Assembly (NCBI GenBank): GCA_964035015.1
Contig: OZ036010.1
Coordinates: 8,270,173-8,334,172, forward strand
DNA length: 64,000 nt
Direction: 5' to 3'
From: Corallium rubrum
Taxonomy: Eukaryota; Cnidaria; Anthozoa; Scleralcyonacea; Coralliidae
Numbering within the stretch: the first letter of the stretch is position 1; each line of letters starts with the position of its first letter. The notes under the pieces were generated by a model. That model saw only the letters and a program-made list of their open reading frames with translations, was not told the DNA's origin and did not search any database. The position numbers and the translations under genes are program-made. Of the stretch, positions 8,910 through 20,851 are shown in pieces.

Positions 8910-9359
8910 CTAGAATACATTGGGCGTTTCTAGATTCTCCGCATTACTATAAAATTGCCACAGTGCATACAATATGGACTCTGACGTGTTTTCTAAATGT
9001 CTTAAACGTTCAACAGCGTCTTTATGACACCTGATCTTTAGTACTCTTGTCGCTTCAATAAACTCGTCCCAAATAAATCGTTTATCGTTTACAAATGCAA
9101 TGGCATCTTTGCAGTACAATTCCCATCTTTCTTCCTCGGTCATCATGAGGCAATCATGCTGGTGTTGATTGGGGTGATCAATCTTACAACCACAACAGTT
9201 TTCTTCGCATAATTTCTCGATTTCAGTGGGGATGGCGTCTGTGTATATGGTCTCTATCAATGGAAACAGCTTTTGGTATTCGACAACGGACACTTCGTCG
9301 ACGTGTACTTCATTTCCCCAGGCTTCACATTTACGGTTTCTAGATCGTCGAGTATTCAT
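8910..9359 (-). CDS. Cys/His protein A, intact
   Basis: 149 codons from ATG at 9359. A basic start (MNTRRSRNRK) is followed by YQKLFPLIETIY, the motif C-x3-C-x2-C-x3-H-x5-H-x-C (LCEENCCGCKIDHPNQHQHDC) and a helical region with FIWDEFIEATRVLKIR. Homologous to protein B (7289-7771) with identical Cys/His spacing, so the two are paralogs. The role is unknown: a zinc-stabilised small virion or regulatory protein would fit a DNA-virus-derived element, but this is inference. The left-arm copy (2147-2526) is broken by two deletions. Confidence 0.65.
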   Translation of the reverse strand: MNTRRSRNRKCEAWGNEVHVDEVSVVEYQKLFPLIETIYTDAIPTEIEKLCEENCCGCKIDHPNQHQHDCLMMTEEERWELYCKDAIAFVNDKRFIWDEFIEATRVLKIRCHKDAVERLRHLENTSESILYALWQFYSNAENLETPNVF

Positions 9360-9613
9360 GTCACAGTTCTAAACGGCTTTTAACAAACGTTTCAATCTTT
9401 CTCTAAAGTCTCGAACAAGTGTAGATTCGTCCAACGAACTTAGCCGACCAGACCAGGTGTAATACTAACATCGTAATGTCCGAGCTTATATAACTTCATG
9501 CGCACTAACTATATTCCAGTCTTGTCCAAACATGTCACAGGCGTTAGTCACGCTGAATATTAATGAGGCGGCATCCCTTTGTTTACCTATATGGGGGGGG
9601 GGGGGTATCTACT

Positions 9614-10559
9614 TATAATACAACTTTGTTTTGGAGAATTTTGAAATGAAACTTTCACAATTACAAAGTATCATAGTGATAATATCTTTAGGATTATGCA
9701 GAAACATTACGGACAATATTTTCATCAGAGAACCAGTTTAATATCTGTAATTATTATATGTGCACTGTAGTTGTTTAATGTTGTAGTTTAGGGACAGCAG
9801 CAATTGGTGTAAGATGTTGCGGTTGCATGTACTATAAGTTGTTTGGGTATGGCAAACGAAATAAAATAAATAAATTATTAATAATTCATGAAGGAAATAC
9901 AAAGTAATTAATACAAACGATTACTAACTACCATGATAACATCTTTAGGGTTATGCAAAAACCAGTGACGTGGTGGCAAGTTTCAGGCTGGGGTGGCCAG
10001 ATTAGCTTTGGCCCCCCCCCCCCCCCCAAAAAAAAGGCACTATTGTATTTGATAAATGATCACATTTTTTGTTTTAAAATAACTCAAGTAGTAATATAAA
10101 ATATTACAACAAACAACGGGTTCTCTCAAAAGCAGCGCCAATGCAAGCACCGAAGTAGCGCGAAACGTCTAGGGGGGTCCAGGGGCATGCTTCGCCGGAA
10201 ATTTTTGAAATCTAGAGTCTCTGATATGCCATTTTCTGCATTTTGGAGTGAGATTTTACAGAATTCTCAAGATTATAAAACTTCATAGAAAGCGTAAAAG
10301 CATTACAGATTTCAGATCTTTATATCCCATCATTGAAGACCTAGAGCTATACAAAGAAATTTACAAAGGTTTATTTTGCTAAATACAAAGGTTTATTTTG
10401 TTAAGTTTTGGCACCCCTTCTGCAACCAGGTGTCACCACGCCACTGGCAAAAACATTGCCAACAATATTTTCATCAGAAAACCACTTTAACCCATTACGG
10501 CTAAGATGTATGAAGGTTATGCCTTTGACACGTAAAATTGTCTGGTGTTACACAAAGTA
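9614..10559. other. Right flank of the Polinton-like element
   Basis: Holds two inverted copies (9640-9745 and 9925-9961 joined to 10448-10500) of the sequence GGTTCTCTAATGAAAATATT seen at 1540-1600, 14262-14300 and 23150-23190. No gene is visible. Confidence 0.6.
9962..10447. mobile_element. CAAAAA-flanked MITE with poly-C tract
   Basis: Ends CCAGTGACGTGGTGG and CACCACGCCACTGG (inverted repeat), with a C17 tract after the left end. Direct repeats CAAAAA at 9956-9961 and 10448-10453 are the likely target duplication, and removing the element restores the repeat sequence TTATGCAAAAACATTGCC found elsewhere. Related GC-tract elements are at 39555-39833, 44268-44620 and 55701-56114. Confidence 0.72.
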
Positions 10560-10795
10560 CAACAATAAAGGAACTGTTTTTGCCTGCATGGCCAGTATCA
10601 CAGGAATCACAGGAAATCCACCCCCCCCACCCCCCCCCACCCACCCCACCCCACCCCACCCCCCAAGAAAAAAGTTCCCCGGGCCAAATGTTCTAGGCAA
10701 TTTGTTCCCCCATACACTGTAATTTTATTTTTGTGACATAGTGACCCTTGACCCTTCAAACCTAATTGAATTTAATTTAGTTAATTATAATGAAC
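10560..10795. repeat. Copy C (right part) of the duplicated segment
   Basis: Matches 14425-14665 (copy A) and 23315-23505 (copy B): TGCCTGCATGGCC, a poly-C tract, then GGCCAAATGTTCTAGGCAAT and GTGACCCTTGACCCTTC. Homology stops at TATAATGAA, just before the coiled-coil exon of copies A and B, so copy C has lost that exon. Confidence 0.8.
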
Positions 10796-12748
10796 AAGAC
10801 ACCTGGGTCAGGTGCTCACTCAGGCTACTGGAAAGTGCAGAGGTCTCTATAACGCGTGAGTAAAGAGGTGGGAGTGGGCCAAGGAAGATCAGATTGAAGG
10901 CCGAATGTCCATGGTGCAGGACTATCCTGAATAGTCAATTTAAAGTGTCTAGAATTCAGGATTATCTTGAAGCCTAGGGGACTTCTCTGTCCCACATGCA
11001 GGATGTTAAACTAAAAAGCGTATAACAAAAAAACAGTAGGGTGTTGTAGTCAGGGTCTGAGAGGTGGAACTTTCTCTTTGGGGGGTTGTGGTTAGATTTA
11101 GGGTTACTGGGGGTTGTCGTTAAGTTTAGGGTCAGGTTTAGAGGTGGGGGTCATGGTTGGGTTTCATTTTCTTTAATATTCAGGATTATCTGGAATTCTA
11201 GACCATTTCACAAAATTAATGTAAATAAATGCAATAGATATGTGATTCAAGGTTTTTGTCTAAGCAGCAAGCCATTACTAAGTAAGCAACAACAAGAAGC
11301 GAATTTACCAAGGAACTATTAAAATGCACACACTCAATGAAATTATATAAGCTAGTGAAGCAATATTATAATTATATTCCACAGGATGTGGTTATACCAG
11401 TAAGTAAAAGGTGAATTTGATTGATCTGCTGTACTGTCCTCGATAACAGTAGTGCTTCAGTTGTCTCAGTTTGACTCAGTTTCTTTTACTAAGTAAGCAG
11501 TATATTTACCTAGACGATCGACAACAAGCGAACGTACCAAGGAGCTACTGCAGTGATGTTTTCCAAATTTTAGAAGTGGGGCAACGCTCACTAATGTCAA
11601 ATGGGCGTGGCCACTGGTCGTAAAATTAAATGGGCGTGGCTCCTTTTGTGAAAGTTAATGAGTGTGACCTGGCAAAATGATTTAATTTTTATTCCAATTA
11701 AACAAACTAAATTAATAAATTTTATATTAAAATGTGTATTATGAACAAATTTGTTGTAGCAGTTGGACTTGTATCGTATCTATGTACTAAAGTATTAGCC
11801 AATTTGTATCAGTAAAACTAGTCCCAATCATGCAATCAAGGCAAGGCGGCATGAAGCTAAATTCCTAATATCTTTTTCTATTTTGTGTTTCCATTCTCGA
11901 CATTTATTTGCGCAAAACTGGGAAACGACTACTAAACGCCTGGCTCAGGCTAGCTGGTTGGCTATCTTGGTTAAAAAACGAGTACACTCATTCACTCAAA
12001 GCAAAAATAGCGCGGTATTGACGGTATTCCAATACGTTTAATTACGTTTAATTTTTGTTATGCGGAACGGCGTTCCCCGACCGTAATTATGTCAGGGGGA
12101 ATGGCGTTCCCCCGACAAAAATAGTGGGGGAACGCCGTTCCACTGAGCTACTGTATTTAAAATGCACACACTCAGTGAGATTATATTAAAGCTAGTGAAA
12201 CAGTTGAATCACATCGAGTTTATTTGGAATAACTTTATTAACACAACAATACGTAATCCAGGCAAATTACAAATACTAAAATTACCTCAATGCATTTAAA
12301 GTTTTCCCATTTAGCGTAAACTTCAGCACGAAAATGAATGTCAACACAGCATATTTACCCGTCCTTTGCAAGTTGTCAATTCTGTTTTCAACGTTGATAC
12401 ACCTCGTGTTTGGATTTCACCCAAATAAAACTCGCAAAGCAGTCTGAGATTGCTCGAGCTTCCAATCTCCACCCCCCTACCTCTGCGGCCCTGCAGCGAT
12501 GCTTGTTCTACAGTGTTTTAAAGTTGGGCTGTGACACTCATTTCGATGGAAAATAATTCACCGTGGAATTTGGCTGCATGACAATAATAATCACAGTTTT
12601 TGCATCCACGTTGCTTAGCAATGTAACCGACAACTTCAAGTAAAAGATTTATGTCGTCACCCCCAGATAGCGCAAAGATTTATCAATGCATCAGGTTAAC
12701 TATGGGCTATACCACTGATGGGTGTTAATTTGATGTCATAATGCTAAC
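10796..12748. other. Gene-free repeat mosaic
   Basis: Contains G-rich GGGTTA tracts (11075-11170), two direct repeats AAAATGCACACACTCA (11322 and 12160) about 0.84 kb apart, repeated CAACAAGAAGCGAA / CAACAAGCGAA phrases, and a hairpin GGAACGGCGTTCCCC / GGGGAACGCCGTTCC (12065-12150). No coding region was found on either strand. Confidence 0.55.
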
Positions 12749-12895
12749 CTCATCTTCAAGACGTTGATTCGTTGCAATGTGGGATAGATTTTCTCTTTTT
12801 GTTCTTTCAGTTTCCTGCTGTGCTTTGTCGAGCATTTCCTGGATTTTAGCCTTCTCTTCATTTTCACGGTGCAAATCATCTTCGTAACTCTTTAA
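12749..12895 (-). CDS. Coiled-coil exon, copy A (UBAN-like)
   Basis: 147 bp, phase 0, acceptor TTTTCTAACAG, donor GAG|GTTAGC. The peptide starts LKSYEDDLHRENEEKAKIQE and ends NQRLEDE, 49 residues, seven heptads, no stop. It differs from copy C at a handful of positions, all keeping charge and heptad character. It would be spliced after the 14689-14751 exon in the minus-strand gene. If both copies are used in one transcript the coiled coil would be lengthened by whole heptads. Confidence 0.65.
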
Positions 12896-14688
12896 CTGTT
12901 AGAAAATATAATAATAATATTATTAATAATAGTTCATGAAAATAATAGATCATATTAAAATAAATTTACAGTGCAACCATCAACCATGTGAAGACTTTTA
13001 TTTCGCTGAACTTTTATCCAAGATTAAAGGTAGATCCCAAGGATAGTGCAAAGTTTCTAGTCAAAGATAATAACAATTTTTGCCACGTGTACGGACTGAG
13101 ATGCCAGCCCATTTTATTGAGCAAAGCCCAAGTTAATTTAATACAAGCCAAAACTCAGACAAACAACCCAAAATAGAATCTCGAGGGATTCTTAAAGAGT
13201 CATGGAAAAACTTGCCATGTTTCCTCATACACACGGGCAAATAAAACTTGTCAGGTTGAAAATTGCCAAAGAAAAATTGCCGTGTAAACTAGGCTTAACA
13301 GACACGAACCAACCGAAGTCAACACTCTACAAACCGACTTCTTTCATTCTTGGTATATTAAGATATACAAGCTTATATACACGTCTTTCAAGAAATATCC
13401 ATAGATAAGGTACCGAACCTGTGTGTTATCGCTTTTTAGGGCTTACGAGCTTTAAGCGACATAAATATTTGTCGTCTATGAAAGACAGACTGATACTAGT
13501 GTTTCACATTTTCACTGGTTTTAGCCTTTCAACTAGTATGTGTGTCGTTAAACCTGGTAAGTTTACCCCCCGGAAAGTTTACACTATCTATGTATGTATC
13601 TATACTTTGCACTAAAAACCACACTGCAACTTGCAACAAAGTTCACAAGTTGTTGAACGTGTAACACCCATCCTGCAACTTGCGAGTTTCTTTTTTCCAT
13701 GCGTAAATTTGTTGCAAATTGCAAGAAAAAAAAATAGCATCGTATAACAGCACCTTTAATTAAGGGGCATCCTATTTAGGTCGCGAACACACTCGACGTA
13801 TAAACGGCCAATCTATAATAAGTCGCGACTTATTTTGGACTAGCTTTCAACCCTGTTGTTATTTTTTAGTCGCGACTTACTTTGGTCACGAACAAATTGA
13901 CCATTTATACAGACCTACACGAGTGTGTTGCGACTTATTTTCTCCTGTTTAAATGGCCCCATTGTTCCTTTTAAAAGCACATCGTGGTATTATAAATTTA
14001 AGCAGTGCATGACAATTATTACCAAAACCTCAAAATTCGAATAGAGTTACACGATCACCGAACCCAAACTGTTTGCAATTTCAGACTATACAAAATATAA
14101 ATCATCAACTTATTAACAACTATAAGAAACTTCAAAAAAGGACTATATAACTATTACCGCTTAGCACTACATCTCCGCTTTAATGATCCACAAACATGGA
14201 AATCAATATGCATCAAATGCATCAAGACTCGTGATTTAACAAAATTGATATAGAAGGCGGTTCTCTAATGAAAATATTGTTGGCAATGTTCTTGCATAAT
14301 CCTAAAGATGTTATGGTAGTTAGTAGTCGTGCAAAGTTTTACTTCAAAATTTGTTGCAGAAAAGGTGATATTTTACGTGTAAAGTTTGTATTTTGGAGCG
14401 CCGCCATTAAAGTGGCCGAGCTTTTTTTTGTCTGCATGGCCGGTGTCACAGGAAAATTGTCTTTTTTGTCTGCATGGCCGGTGTCACAGGAAAATTGTCC
14501 TCCCTCCCCCCCCCGCCCCCCCCCCCCCCCCCCCCCCCCAAAAAAAAAGTCCCCCGCGCCAAATGTTCTAGGCAATTTGTTCCCCCATATACTGTAATTT
14601 TATTTTTGTGACATAGTGACCCTTGACCCTTCAAACCTAATTTAATTTAGTTAATTATAATGAATAATTTTCTCATTGTATTACTTAC

Positions 14689-14751
14689 AGATTCATTCAA
14701 AAGCGATACTTTTTTCTCCTCTTCTTTACACTTTTTTCTTTCCTCCAACGT
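14689..14751 (-). CDS. Short coiled-coil exon, copy A
   Basis: 63 bp, phase 0, acceptor AACCACTAG, donor TCT|GTAAGTAAT (consensus). Encodes 21 residues, TLEERKKCKEEEKKVSLLNE.., highly charged coiled coil. The other two frames contain stops. Copy B at 23523-23585 differs by one residue (T for A). It precedes exon 12749-12895. Confidence 0.65.
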
Positions 14752-16413
14752 CTAGTGGTTAATATTATACAGTAAGAACAGATTCAAACACAAAAACAAA
14801 TATCTTACAATAAAGACAATTTACAATATAAATTAAAGTGTCTGTACAGTGGAAAATTCGTTGGCATTTCTGTTGATTTAATAAACCAACAGAAATGGTG
14901 CAGGTATATATAAGCATGGCAGTAGGAGTAGAAGGAGCATGGTAGGAGCACTCACTTTTCAAGGGAATATGGTGTATATTCTTGGTGCTATTAACTGTCA
15001 AAGTTTGCCATGGGTAGCTCGTTATTAGAAAAATTTCAGTAACAATGCTTTATGACGTACGCAGATAAATAATTGAATAATGCTAAAATCTAATGTTCTT
15101 AGGTTCTTACGCATAGTTGTCCATTTGCGTACGTCATAGTCACTAAAAACTCACATTTTCTCCAAAAACGAACTAGCCATAGCAAAATTTGATAGTTTAT
15201 ATGTGGCGCGAAAATTTATACCAGATACTTTTGAAATTTGCCGTGAATACGCCTACATATACATACATACATACATACATATTACATAGAGCCGCGGCTT
15301 TTTAAGTACTATTTAAAACATGAGCAGCAATGTTTTATCAGATTTAAAACCGAGTGTTTAAGATCTGATAAAACACGTACTGCGAATGTTTTAGATGGCT
15401 TCAAAAACTATCCATATAATAAGCTCATATATAAATCAATTTCGAAAATTGAAATTGTCTGAGCCGCAAAATCGAAGAAAAAGTTCATCGAAAATAGCGA
15501 GCGTGTCTCTATCACATATAGAGTCATGTCATGCACGGTCATGATTTTCCTTTGTGTTTTCTTATAATTGTTATTGAGTTTTTGAAGAGAAATTTACAAA
15601 TTAAATTCCAACGTGCCCGTGTCGAGGCATATCAAAGGCGCTTCAGGCAGCCGCCATATGACACAGTTCAGATCACGGATCACAGACCTAGATGTTGATT
15701 TTACAATGTTCCTCTGTTCATTAAGGGTGTTCGAACGTATTTCGTTGCAAGGCAACTGGTTGCTAAGGACATTACTTCCGGTCGGAGAAATCCTTTCACA
15801 AAAACATATTTTTGTACTTATACACTATGCTTATACACCGCAAAAAGGTATAAAATGATCACAAAAAAAACGAAAAAGCCGCACAAGTTTGTGAGAAAAG
15901 TACCAAAACAAAAGAAAACTATTCCTTTGCTGTAGAATGTCCTAGCAAAAACACTTGAAGAGTTGAAGAACTTCGGTACACAGACGGCGATAGATGGAAA
16001 AATAAACGAAGGACGTCGTCACGTCGATATATTTGGATTGAATGCCGGAATTTAGAAATCGGCAGAGCTGATGAACCATAAATCAAACATTCCGAAGACA
16101 GTGGACATCAACTTTTAACTTCGTATGTAGAACAAGACGACTTTTGGAGCATTCTTGGCTTGGAACCACGGCTGAACTCGCAATTTAGCTGGCAAGCTCC
16201 GATCAGGCAGGAGGCAGGGAGGGCTCGCGCCTGATTCTTTCAGCTAGAGTTGAGTGGAATTGAGTCGCAAAAACATGAGCTCACAAGATTCCTATAATTT
16301 CCGCGAGTATTTATCGAATCGTTACTTTTCTTTCGTTTACACCTAGGGAAAACATGTCTCCCAAAAAGTACACATGTATTTTATGAATAAACCAAAAATG
16401 ACAAAGATATTCT

Positions 16414-19194
16414 GAATTAGAGGCTGTTTGCATCGAAATTATTAAACCGCATAGTCAGCCTTTTTTTATTGTTTCAGTGTATAAACCCCCTGGGGCTTCA
16501 TCTGATTTTTTTACCCTTTTGAAAGCTTAATTCAAGCTACTGATGATGAAAACAAAGAAGTAATCATTCTTGGTGATCTTAATTGTGACTTACTAAAGAC
16601 AAATTCTGACCAAGCAACTAAGACATTGAAATCACTATATGAAATGTATCAACTATCACAATTGATTAATGAAGCTACACGAGTAACTACGACCACTGCT
16701 AGTCTTCTTGATCATATTGTTACCAGTAAGCCAGAAAAAATTTGCAACTCTGGTGTTATTCATACAGGTATCAGTGATCACAGTCTGATATTTGCAATTA
16801 GAAAAATTAATATGACTAAAAAGCACCAGAGAAACATTATTGAAATTAGAAATATGAAAAATTTCCAAGAAGAACAATTTCTTTCTGACCTAGGAAATCA
16901 ACCCTGGGAATATGTTTACTTTTTTGCTGATGATCCCAATAGTATGTGGGACATTTGGAAGCAATTACTTCTAGAGATTTTGAACAAACATGCACCCTTG
17001 CAAAGCAAAAAGATAAAATCAAATAGAATCCCATGGATAACAAGTAATATTAAAAAATTAATAAACAAAAGAGATAAGTTAAAAAGAAAAGCCATTATCA
17101 CAAACCTTGAAACTGACTGGCAAAATTATAAAAAGGCCAGAAACCAAACGAACATAGAATTAAGAAATGCTAAGACAGATTACTACTCTAGTAGGATTGC
17201 AAATCAAAAACAAAATCCAAAAGAGGCTTGGAAAACAATAAATACTTTGTTAGGTCGTAAAAATAGACCTGCAAGTGTAAATGAACTAAATGTGGGTGAA
17301 ACAATTTTACAAAGCCCTGAGGAAATTGCTGAGGGTTTTAATGATTTCTTCTCAAACATTGGACCAAATTTGGCAAGTGAAATTAACAACTCTGGTTGCA
17401 ATTTTGTGCAATACATTAAAACTACTGAATCTGAGTTCACTACTTTTAAGGCAGTTACTGTAGATAACATTTATCATCTCCTTCGTGGCCTATCAGGTTC
17501 CAAAGCTACTGGTATAGATAACATCTCCAGTAAAATTATTAAAATAGCATCACCTGTTATTTCAAACTCACTAACTTATATCTTTAATCAAACTGTTACC
17601 TTATGCTCCTTTCCCAATGAATGGAAGGTAGCAAGAGTAACACCACTATATAAAAGTGGCCATCGAAATTTGCCAGGTAACTACCGGCCTATCTCAGTTT
17701 TGCCTGCCATAAGCAAAATTATGGAACGAATTCTCTATAATCAATTATATGATTACTTAACCGAAAATGAACTACTTTCTAAAAACCAGTTTGGTTTTAG
17801 AAAATTCCATTCCACTGCAACTGCATTATTAGATTGCACAAACAGTTGGTATGTAAACATGGATAGAAAGTTGTTTAATTTGGTAGTATTCATAGATTTA
17901 AAAAAAGCCTTTGATACAGTGGATCACCAAATTTTACTTAAAAAACTAGAACTGTACGGAATCAAAGGGAATGCCTTTTTACTATTGAAATCATATCTAT
18001 CTGACCGAAACCAAAAATGTCGAGTAAATGGATTTGTTTCATCTGAGCACAGGATTAAATGTGGTGTTCCTCAGGGCTCAATCTTAGGGCCATTGTTCTT
18101 TTTGTTATACATAAATGATTTGCCACAGTGCTTAAATGAAACTAAATCCCGATTATTTGCTGATGACACAAATTTAACAGCCTCAGGTGAGATGATAAGT
18201 GATGTTGAAGTTAAAATGAACTCAGATTTAGAAAACCTCAGAAAATGGTTAATAGCCAACAAACTTAGTCTAAATGTTGCAAAAACTGAATTTATGTTGA
18301 TTGGATCAAAGCCAATGATAGGTAAAGCCTCAGATTTCCAGATTAAAGTAAATATAAATAATAACCCAATTAAAAAAGTTTTGGAATGCAAAACTCTAGG
18401 AGTAACTGTTGACCAACATTTGTCCTGGAAAAAAAATACTGAAAATCTCTGCAAAAAAATCACATCAGGGTTAGGTGCTCTCCGTCGTCTGAGGGCATTT
18501 GTCGACAGAGACTCGCTTCTTTCCGTCTACAATGCAATTATTCAACCCTACTTTATCTACTGTTGTGAAGTATGGAATGTTTTTGGTGAAACGCTGTCAA
18601 CACGTCTGCAAAAACTTCATAACAGAGCTGCTAGAATTATTACATATACGAGCAATGAAGTCGATCACAAAATTGTGTTAAGTGAATTGGGATGGCAACC
18701 ACTCCAAACACAAAGAATAAAAGCCAAGGCTAAGATTATGTTTAAAATTTTAAATAATATGGGACCAAAGAGTCTCACAAACCTTTTTAGTTACAAAAAC
18801 GAGATGTCAAGTTACAATCTTCGAGACATCTCATCTACCGTTTGTTTGCCGCAACCACGCACAAACAGCATGAAAAAGAGTTTCATGTTTGATGGAGCAT
18901 CCATATGGAATTCTTTGCCCAAAGAAATTAGGGAAAGCAAATCTCTGTCGATCTTTGAACGCAAAATCGCTACTCATGACATGAAGTAATGTGTATGTAA
19001 ATAAAATATGTAAATAATTAAATTATATTACTATATTACCTAGATACTTTACTGACATTTTTAACTACTTAAACTTCTATTTTTTACTATTGCTATATTC
19101 TATACTTTTTATTTCTCTTTATTGTTGTACACGCCCTTCGTGGAAACCAGCTTTTGTTGACGTCGTTAGCGTGTTTAAATAAAATTTTCTATCT
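16414..19194 (+). mobile_element. 5'-truncated CR1/L2-type LINE with TSD
   Basis: A 2.78-kb insertion in copy A, flanked by 11-bp direct repeats AAAGATATTCT (16403-16413, 19195-19205). Copy B has the empty site (ACAAAGATATTCTATATTTTG at about 25239), so the boundaries are exact. The 5' end falls inside the endonuclease domain; the 3' end is an AT-rich UTR with ACGCCCTTCGTGGAAACC just before it. The target duplication and truncation are the signature of target-primed reverse transcription. Confidence 0.93.
16435..18989 (+). pseudogene. LINE ORF2 fragment: endonuclease end + reverse transcriptase
   Basis: The frame is open from 16506 to TAA at 18989; upstream coding (VYKPPGASSDFF) lies in another frame across a poly-T, so one frameshift is present. 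It contains the endonuclease motifs GDLNCD and SDH, then the RT: NYRPISVLP, QFGFRKFHSTATALL, FIDLKKAFDTVDH (first catalytic Asp at residue 424 counted from 16626), GVPQGSILGPLFFLLYINDL, FADD (511-514), and a C-terminal IWNSLPKEIRES block. This arrangement fits the CR1/L2/Rex group of non-LTR retrotransposons. The RT is intact but the N-terminus is missing, so it cannot move alone. Confidence 0.9.
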
Positions 19195-19537
19195 AAAGAT
19201 ATTCTATATTTTGTTAAAAGTACCCCTAAAGATTTGCTCAATTGAGAAACGCGCGCGTACTTTTTTGCACATAACAATTCTGGTTCTAGTGAAACTTCTT
19301 TAGTGAGCAAAACGTTTAAGTTGACGGAAATTATAGGTTTTTTTCTTATCTCAATGACGTCAGAATGACGTCACTGTATGACGTCATCAAACGAAAGAAC
19401 TTCATTCATATATACTACGTGCAGAATATCTAGCATTTCTAGCGTGGGGATCAAATTTGTAAAGCTCTAGAAGCTCTGTGGTCAAATCAAGTTTTCCCTA
19501 GCAACGAGTCAAAATAAATATGTCTGAACACCCTTAA

Positions 19538-20104
19538 CCATATCCAGACTGGGGGGGGGGGGGGGGAGTGCCCGCACTGATTTTAAAAGTTAATATATCC
19601 TAAACCAGAACAGGTATGGTTCTGAAATTTTATGACTTTTCCTAACTATGTATGGGCTTTATGTGTGGAAAATTTGGTGAAAAAATATTATGCCAAAAAA
19701 AAGTTACAGCGGACTCGTGAACACCTGCCAACACTAAATTTCAGCAGATAATTTTTCATATGTTTACTTTTATAATAGTTACAATAAAAGTAAGCACTTT
19801 TTAATAAAGAGAAACTATTTTTTTGATATACTACCTTTTTTATGTTAACAAAACAATAAGAAATTTTTTTGGGGAAATTCTAAAAATCCTGGGTGTTTGC
19901 AATTAATGACGTCATAATGACGTCATAATTTGTCGCCATGACAACATAAGTGTAACATATACTTGAACAAGGCATACCATCCACCTGTAAAAGTTTCGTC
20001 GGAATACACCAAATGGTTCAGGAGATACTGACCGCGGGCACTTTCCGCCCCCCCCCCCCCCCCCCCAGTCCCAGAAGTAAAAAAAAAGGCCAGTCTAGAT
20101 AGGG
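19538..20104. mobile_element. TTAA MITE, copy 2
   Basis: 567 bp, same family as 2866-3437, flanked by TTAA at 19534-19537 and 20105-20108. Same genomic position as copy 3 in copy B, so inherited through the segmental duplication. Confidence 0.88.
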
Positions 20105-20304
20105 TTAAAATACTGATTTGTTTGAGATGCTATATCAAACACTCAGAAGAGTGCTTCACCAAACACCTCGAAGTTTGTTCAAAAAACTCGGCTATCGCTT
20201 GATCAGTCTTGAAACCCCGCGAGTTATCGCAACGAGCTGCGTGACTCGCGGCGAGCTGCAAGTTGCTTCGTGCGAAGACTGGAAATCCGCCTTAAGCCGC
20301 GTCT

Positions 20305-20489
20305 AAAGCCGGATTTCCATTCAGTGCATTTTGTCGCGCGATCGACTTTTCTCGATCGCGTTCTTTTGAAATGTGTGTATTCAACCAAAGCTAATGAAAT
20401 GCGTTCCGCTTGACAACCCACAATTCAAAAGAAAGCGATCGCAAAAAGTCGATCGCGCGACAAAATGCACTGAATGGAAATCCAGCTTT
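20305..20489. mobile_element. MITE family M1, copy 1
   Basis: Inverted ends AAAGC.GGATTTCCATTCAG / CTGAATGGAAATCCAGCTTT with the core GTCGCGCGATCGACTTTT. About 185 bp, TTA-type target. Copies with clear TTAA flanks are at 42105-42283 and 44626-44805. Non-autonomous, no ORF. Confidence 0.88.
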
Positions 20490-20791
20490 ATGGGCTCTCA
20501 TATAAACGGCCCTAATTAATTAGAGCGACTGAGGTGGCCGGGCGTTTACAAAGCGAGTTCGGAAGCGCGAATATTGTATACATTTATCCAATTCACACAT
20601 TTAATTGTCCAGGTTTATCAACAATCTTTGAGATATAAGCTGTTTAAGCCGGGAAAATCGATCGCAAAGTTTATGTAAATCAGCACGAATTCTCGTATCT
20701 GATTTGCAACATCTGATTAAACATTCATTTCTTTTGAATTTTCTTTATGAATTATTTCATTGGATAAGAATTGATAATAATTTTGTAAATG

Positions 20792-20792
<1 letters not shown>

Positions 20793-20845
<53 letters not shown>
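20793..20845. repeat. (AT)n microsatellite
   Basis: AT dinucleotide run inside the inverted words AATGCTATAT and ATATAGCATT, next to the 20852-20982 hairpin. Confidence 0.9.
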
Positions 20846-20847
<2 letters not shown>

Positions 20848-20851
20848 CATT

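Larger units (their letters stand above)
1868..9613. mobile_element. Polinton/Maverick-like element with ~3-kb inverted ends
   Basis: A 7.75-kb element begins AGTGGATA and ends TATCTACT, flanked by candidate 6-bp target duplications CATAAT (1862-1867) and TATAAT (9614-9619, one mismatch). Polintons have 6-bp duplications and ends starting with AG. The left arm (1868-5294) and the right arm (6709-9613) are near-identical inverted repeats apart from small indels and a MITE at 2866-3437. The 1.4-kb centre holds a degenerate A32/FtsK-type packaging ATPase, a C2H2 remnant and a palindromic minisatellite. No protein-primed polymerase, integrase, protease or capsid gene is recognisable, so it is non-autonomous. 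The element is dead or defective: the ATPase carries an internal stop. Confidence 0.75.
6709..9613 (-). repeat. Right long terminal inverted repeat
   Basis: Inverted match of 1868-5294. This arm has intact genes A, B, C and D, lacks the TTAA MITE and starts inside gene G. It seems to preserve the older state: each indel that differs between the arms breaks a frame in the left arm and not in this one. Confidence 0.85.
12725..20104. repeat. Copy A of the duplicated locus
   Basis: Collinear with copy B (21548-26090) apart from the LINE at 16414-19194, the CT-rich duplication near 14425-14490 and a missing ~75 bp at 13027. Both copies carry the TTAA MITE at the same position, so that insertion predates the duplication. 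Apart from the two exons no coding sequence is visible; 12896-14688 and 14752-16402 are intron or intergenic sequence with a (CATA)n run at 15260. Confidence 0.9.

Noticed and set aside
14268-14597. Pro-rich open frame, also in copy B
   Set aside because: Created by the poly-C tract of repeat sequence; no splice sites and different lengths in copies A, B and C.
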